Shown here in pieces: positions 60,185 to 64,000 of a stretch of 64,000 bases of DNA (position 1 is the stretch's first letter; each line of letters opens with the position of its first letter). Below the pieces are notes generated by a model. The model was given only the letters and a program-made list of their open reading frames with translations, had not been told where the DNA came from and made no database searches. The stretch spans positions 681,020 to 745,019 of the forward strand of contig KN832558.1 of assembly GCA_000827205.1 (NCBI GenBank), given 5' to 3'. The position numbers were made by a program, and so were the translations under genes. The DNA is from Plicaturopsis crispa FD-325 SS-3. Its lineage: Eukaryota; Basidiomycota; Agaricomycetes; Amylocorticiales; Amylocorticiaceae.

Positions 60185-61678
60185 ATGCTACAAGTCAACC
60201 TTGTGGGTGACATGCTAAGCCTCGAGGGGCAGGCGAAGAAACTGGAAGCGTTTGAGGTCGACCTGCTGGAACAACTCCGGGCTGTACGACAGAGCTTGGC
60301 GTCCGTGAAGTCTCGCATTCGGAACCTGTTGAACCGACGTGCGCCTATATCGCGGCTGCCTGACGAGCTTCTGGCAGACATATTTGCGTACGGGGACCCA
60401 CGGCGCCGTACCAGTCAGCCGTCACACATTGTCGCTTCGCACGTCTCGCAGCACTGGCGCCAAGTGGCCCTTTGCAACCCCGGGCTGTGGACCCGTATAT
60501 GGATAGGCTGCCACTCATGTTCCATTGGGTTCCTGGACGCGCACATCGAACGATCACGCGAGTGTCTTCTTGACATCGACATCTCACACTCTCGCCCAAA
60601 GTCTGCTGCAATATACGACAGACTCGCAGCTCATGCTCATCGCTGGTCGTCGCTCGGTATCAACGGTGGCTACCTCGACGTCATATTGCCACGTATCGCT
60701 CACTTGAGCGCCCCGAATCTTCGTCACCTTCAAATCCATTACTTTCGTAAAGACGAGGACAGTTCAGCATCAACGCCAAATGCCATACTACAGGCTGGAT
60801 GCCCGCTGCTGTCGTCGTTGGAAATCTCGCTCGAGATCATGACAGGCTATATTCAGCGTGTACTGTGGAGAGACCATTGTATCCCTGGTGTATTGCCTAC
60901 TTTGACTCGACTTAAAATCGACCACTGCGAAATTTCTGTCGAGGCTATACAAGACATCCTCAGACAGACCACATCGCTCCAGGTATTGAGAGTTTCGTTT
61001 CCAGGCATCATCGACTTCGGGACCGGGCCTGCACATCCACCGGTCAATGTCCCCTCGCTCACCACACTTGACATCAGCCTTGTAGCCTTCTCCGAATCTC
61101 CCCCCTTGGACTGGCTGCCCAGGTTTTGCTCAGCTGTCTTGACCCCAAATGTCGAGGAGTTGGGGCTGGAGGTGCACTCAGACGACGGTAATGGGATTGA
61201 GCACTTTGCCTCCTGGCTACATTCAATGCCCGCGAGTCGACACCCTTTCCCGCGCGTTCACAAATTGTATCTTCACCCAGACGCGACTGTTACAATCCCG
61301 CTTGCACTGCCCAACGTGACCCACCTGACGGTCTGCCCCCATTTTTTCGACGAGCCCGGGGGCCCTTACGTCACCCTGAAACGTGTATTGGGGCCTTCAT
61401 CTGGCGGGACGGCTCCCCTCTGGCCATCCCTACACTCTCTTGTCCTCCAGGTAAAACACGTAAACACCCTCCGAAGCCCTCGGTATGATCCATCCGACAT
61501 CATCGACGCGCGTATCGCCGCGGGATGCCCTATCAAGTATTTGGCAATGACCCACGGTATCTCGGTTAGCGAGGCGACCATCCACTCGTTGAAGGACCGT
61601 CACGTACACTTCGAGCAGCTTCCGCCTGACGACCCAGGTATGCCACCTCCCTTTCCCCTCTCGAAATCCCGATGTTAA
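60185..61678 (+). CDS. F-box protein with leucine-rich-like tail
   Basis: A single intronless frame of 497 residues starts MLQVNLVGDMLSLEG. Residues 10-48 look like a coiled coil (KKLEAFEVDLLEQLRAVRQ). An F-box follows at about 56-105: ISRLPDELLADIFAYGD, HVSQHWRQVALCNPGLWTRI. This is the usual layout of the very large Agaricomycete F-box family. The remainder has leucine-rich-like segments (LRHLQIHYF, PTLTRLKIDHCEIS, VEELGLEV, LPNVTHLTVCPHF). It probably works as a substrate adaptor in an SCF ubiquitin ligase; substrates are unknown. It lies divergent to the decayed F-box gene at 57858-59560, as expected for a locally expanding family. Confidence 0.8.
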   Translation: MLQVNLVGDMLSLEGQAKKLEAFEVDLLEQLRAVRQSLASVKSRIRNLLNRRAPISRLPDELLADIFAYGDPRRRTSQPSHIVASHVSQHWRQVALCNPGLWTRIWIGCHSCSIGFLDAHIERSRECLLDIDISHSRPKSAAIYDRLAAHAHRWSSLGINGGYLDVILPRIAHLSAPNLRHLQIHYFRKDEDSSASTPNAILQAGCPLLSSLEISLEIMTGYIQRVLWRDHCIPGVLPTLTRLKIDHCEISVEAIQDILRQTTSLQVLRVSFPGIIDFGTGPAHPPVNVPSLTTLDISLVAFSESPPLDWLPRFCSAVLTPNVEELGLEVHSDDGNGIEHFASWLHSMPASRHPFPRVHKLYLHPDATVTIPLALPNVTHLTVCPHFFDEPGGPYVTLKRVLGPSSGGTAPLWPSLHSLVLQVKHVNTLRSPRYDPSDIIDARIAAGCPIKYLAMTHGISVSEATIHSLKDRHVHFEQLPPDDPGMPPPFPLSKSRC

Positions 61679-61938
61679 TGACGTTGTTAAGGAGTCTAAT
61701 TGCCGTACTCTTGAATATGTGAATGTTCGAGGTCCGTCACCGCCTCAACTTGACAAGTTGACTGCCCCATCCTGTATTTATAGAAGGCCACCATGAAGTA
61801 GTAGGCGTATCCTATTTACATGTATCCTTCGTACACGACCGTCTACTCCCTTTCTATCATCCCCATGATATATGCCCCCCAATCATCCAATCTTGACAAT
61901 CGTCTTAGCGTCGTGCACAATAAAAAGGCGAAAATTGC
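61679..61938. other. Convergent 3' intergenic region
   Basis: Short convergent gap; nothing recognised. Confidence 0.4.
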
Positions 61939-64000
61939 TCACTCAAAGCTTGTAGGCGCGTTTGACCAAATGCCGGTGATATCAAAGTCATCCGCACCCT
62001 CTTGCTGCTGGTACGGCGCAGACCCTGGGTCATTACTGATAAATGCGTCCATGGTGAGTGGGTCCGCTAGTGTCGTGGCAAAGCTGTCCGCGTCCCGGCC
62101 AAAAACGCGTTCAAGTGGGTCGTCTATGGATGATCCAGCGCTGGGAGGAAGATCGGGTGGCAGCCACTCCGTGGGGTTTATGCCTGAGTTCCACTGATCG
62201 ATGTCAAGATGTCCGTGGAGAGGTATGCGGCCTAAGTCGGCGCTGGTGACTGGGAGACTGAACATGCTCGCATCGGCAGAGGACGAGTGCTGCGAAGGCG
62301 ATGCACCATACGGATGCGAGTGGTGATTTCCGGGTAACGAAGGAGCGAGCGAGAAGTTGGGCACGGGTGCAGCACCAAAGCCGGTGGGGGCCGCGTTGAA
62401 AGTATATGCCGACGCATTATTATCTTCGGAAGGGCGGTTGCGTTTCTTACTGTCCGGAGGACTTGGCTGTGGCACTGGCAAATCTCCTACGGTTGCTAGC
62501 TCGTAAAGCACGTCCCTAGACGACAGAGATGTTATGTAGTTTTGATTATAAGAAAGGAAAAGAGAACAGACCATAGGCAGCCTGCGGCATGCCAGCGCTC
62601 CTCCACGGACTTCAGTACAGCCATGCACTTGTGCACGTCCGCCATCTCCCGCAATGGATCAATTGATAGCCCAGATTGTTTGCCGCTCCATATATTCAGA
62701 AGAAGGATGATCCCCGATGAGGCCACTGAAGGCTAGCGATAGAGTATGTTAGCCGTATCGTTCGTCATCAACATTAAAGGGCCATACCATAGAATTTGGG
62801 GTGGGTAAATGGTCAGGGAACCGCCGGCATTGAAGATCGACCACATGCGCGCAGGACCGGGCGGCATTCGTACATATAGCGAATGAGGGAAACGAAAGCG
62901 GGGTGGCTTTGAGCGCGGACGAGATAAACGGTCGATGCACAAGCATTTGCACATGGTAGTAGCTTGCGTACAGCGACGCGGACTGGTTGAAAAAGAGTGG
63001 GTCTTCACGTGTTGGATCCCACCGCACTAGAGAATATTTATATTATCGTTCGAGGAATTGGAGACGGTGACTCACAGTGATCGGGGATCTCATCTATCCA
63101 CTTATTCAACGCAGAGTCGAGCTCTGCCACGATTGACTGGTCCCATTTCTTCCCAACGAAGCCGAATGCAGCCTTCGTCTTATCGATCGAATACTGTGTA
63201 AAAAATGGTGAGCTACTGACAAGGCGAAACATATTGAGACTTACGATGGTACGCAGGGCAAGAGCAAGTATCTGATTCAACTTCAGCATGCAGATGAAGT
63301 AGGCAGTCGCCGCAGGTCGTCCTGAGGGCTGCTTGAAATTCTGGTCCGGATCATCAGCATTCTCCCAATACTCGTCGTCACAGTTCACAGGGAGATCGAC
63401 GTCAAAGCTGTGCGGATAAGTCAGACCCTTATGTGATGCAACTTGAAGGACAACGAATCGGACATACTCTTCATCGTGTACTACACAAGGCCGCCCTAGA
63501 GTAACACTGGCATTCCTGTCTAGGCAAACAAGTACCCTTCGATATGGTGCAGTACTAAATATAGGGTGTGCGCGAAAGCAATGCACGACGGATGCTCACC
63601 AGAATGCGCGCTTCCGTAACTCATCCTCTACGGTCAGCCTTTTGCTTGGTGATTGACATCTATGAGCGCCCATATCTTCCGCGACTCGTATACCGATGCC
63701 GATAAGAACCCAACCAGCTTGCGGGGCAGATGTTCCTTGCAAGAAGAGGATACATAACTGTTGAGCGAACGGGTAAATAGACAATGCATATATGTGCACT
63801 TGGACACGCACAATGAACAATTGCAGATCGTATATGCGCGGTGCAAGAAAGATCGACTTGCGCATAGACTGCACCTGGTTGAACCATCTCCATCCGGCTG
63901 AGCTAAGATCATTTGTGTTTTCGAGTAAGACGCGCGGGTCCGAAGAGAACTTCGAGCCGAGAGCGCAGACAAGAAGCACCGTTGCTCCGAAAGCACTGTC
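61939..64000 (-). CDS. Fungal_trans-domain transcription factor, 5' end outside the window
   Basis: Minus-strand exons run to a stop at 61939. Pieces in order are GWRWFNQVQSMRKSIFLA, RIYDLQLFIVRVQVHIYALS, APQAGWVLIGIGIRVAEDMG, VEDELRKRAFW, VLVCLDRNASVTLGRPCVVHDEE, DVDLPVNCDDEYWE, QILALALRTIYSIDKTK, LNKWIDEIPDH, YASYYHVQMLVHRPFI and ERWHAAGCLWDVLYEL. A Ser/Pro/Asn-rich tail ends DDFDITGIW then SNAPTSFE. GIRVAEDMGAHR, DELRKRAFW and LGRPC are the classic middle-homology (fungal_trans) blocks of zinc-cluster regulators. The DNA-binding Zn2Cys6 part should lie beyond the window end. Targets are unknown. Confidence 0.85.

Overview
The window looks like nuclear DNA of a filamentous basidiomycete, most likely an agaricomycete (white-rot or polypore-like). 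Nearly every gene is cut by several 45-70 nt GT-AG introns, genes are dense on both strands, and several families are typical of Agaricomycetes: a Plavaka (CACTA-like) transposon, F-box proteins with leucine-rich tails, a conserved multi-pass membrane family and Zn2Cys6 regulators. No tRNA, rRNA or CRISPR array was seen.

Layout. 1-147 is the end of an unknown gene. About 1.46-8.07 kb is a Plavaka DNA transposon with a transposase (+) and a companion gene (-) reading away from a shared 250 bp promoter. From 8.8 to 40 kb lies ordinary housekeeping and cell-wall content: a small membrane protein, a peroxisome-type mitochondrial carrier, a membrane J-protein, a PMU1-like histidine phosphatase, a KRE6/SKN1 beta-glucan synthesis protein, a Zn2Cys6 factor, xylulokinase, a WD40-cyclophilin (PPWD1-like), several uncharacterised proteins, RIO1 kinase and dihydroxy-acid dehydratase (ILV3).

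The most unusual segment is 41.5-49.7 kb, three genes in one direction: a Zn2Cys6 regulator, a septin-like GTPase continuous with TWO Zn2Cys6 zinc clusters, and a second septin-like GTPase without clusters. I traced splice phases through the fusion and obtained one open 865-residue product. The intron inside each of the three zinc clusters sits at the same codon and phase, and a 47-nt exon with the same phases occurs in both septin-like genes. Local tandem duplication plus fusion of neighbours therefore seems the likely origin. A GTP-binding, filament-type domain on a DNA-binding protein is the best candidate here for an undescribed system.

From 50 kb on come chorismate mutase (ARO7), THI4 thiazole synthase, the proteasome chaperone Nas2/PSMD9, an AidB-like acyl-CoA dehydrogenase, a decayed F-box gene, an intact F-box gene on the opposite strand, and the 3' part of a fungal_trans-domain transcription factor that runs off the window end. 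ARO7 and ILV3 are both amino-acid biosynthesis genes, but nothing suggests a metabolic gene cluster. Exon borders given below were read by eye from splice signals and reading-frame continuity, without transcript evidence.
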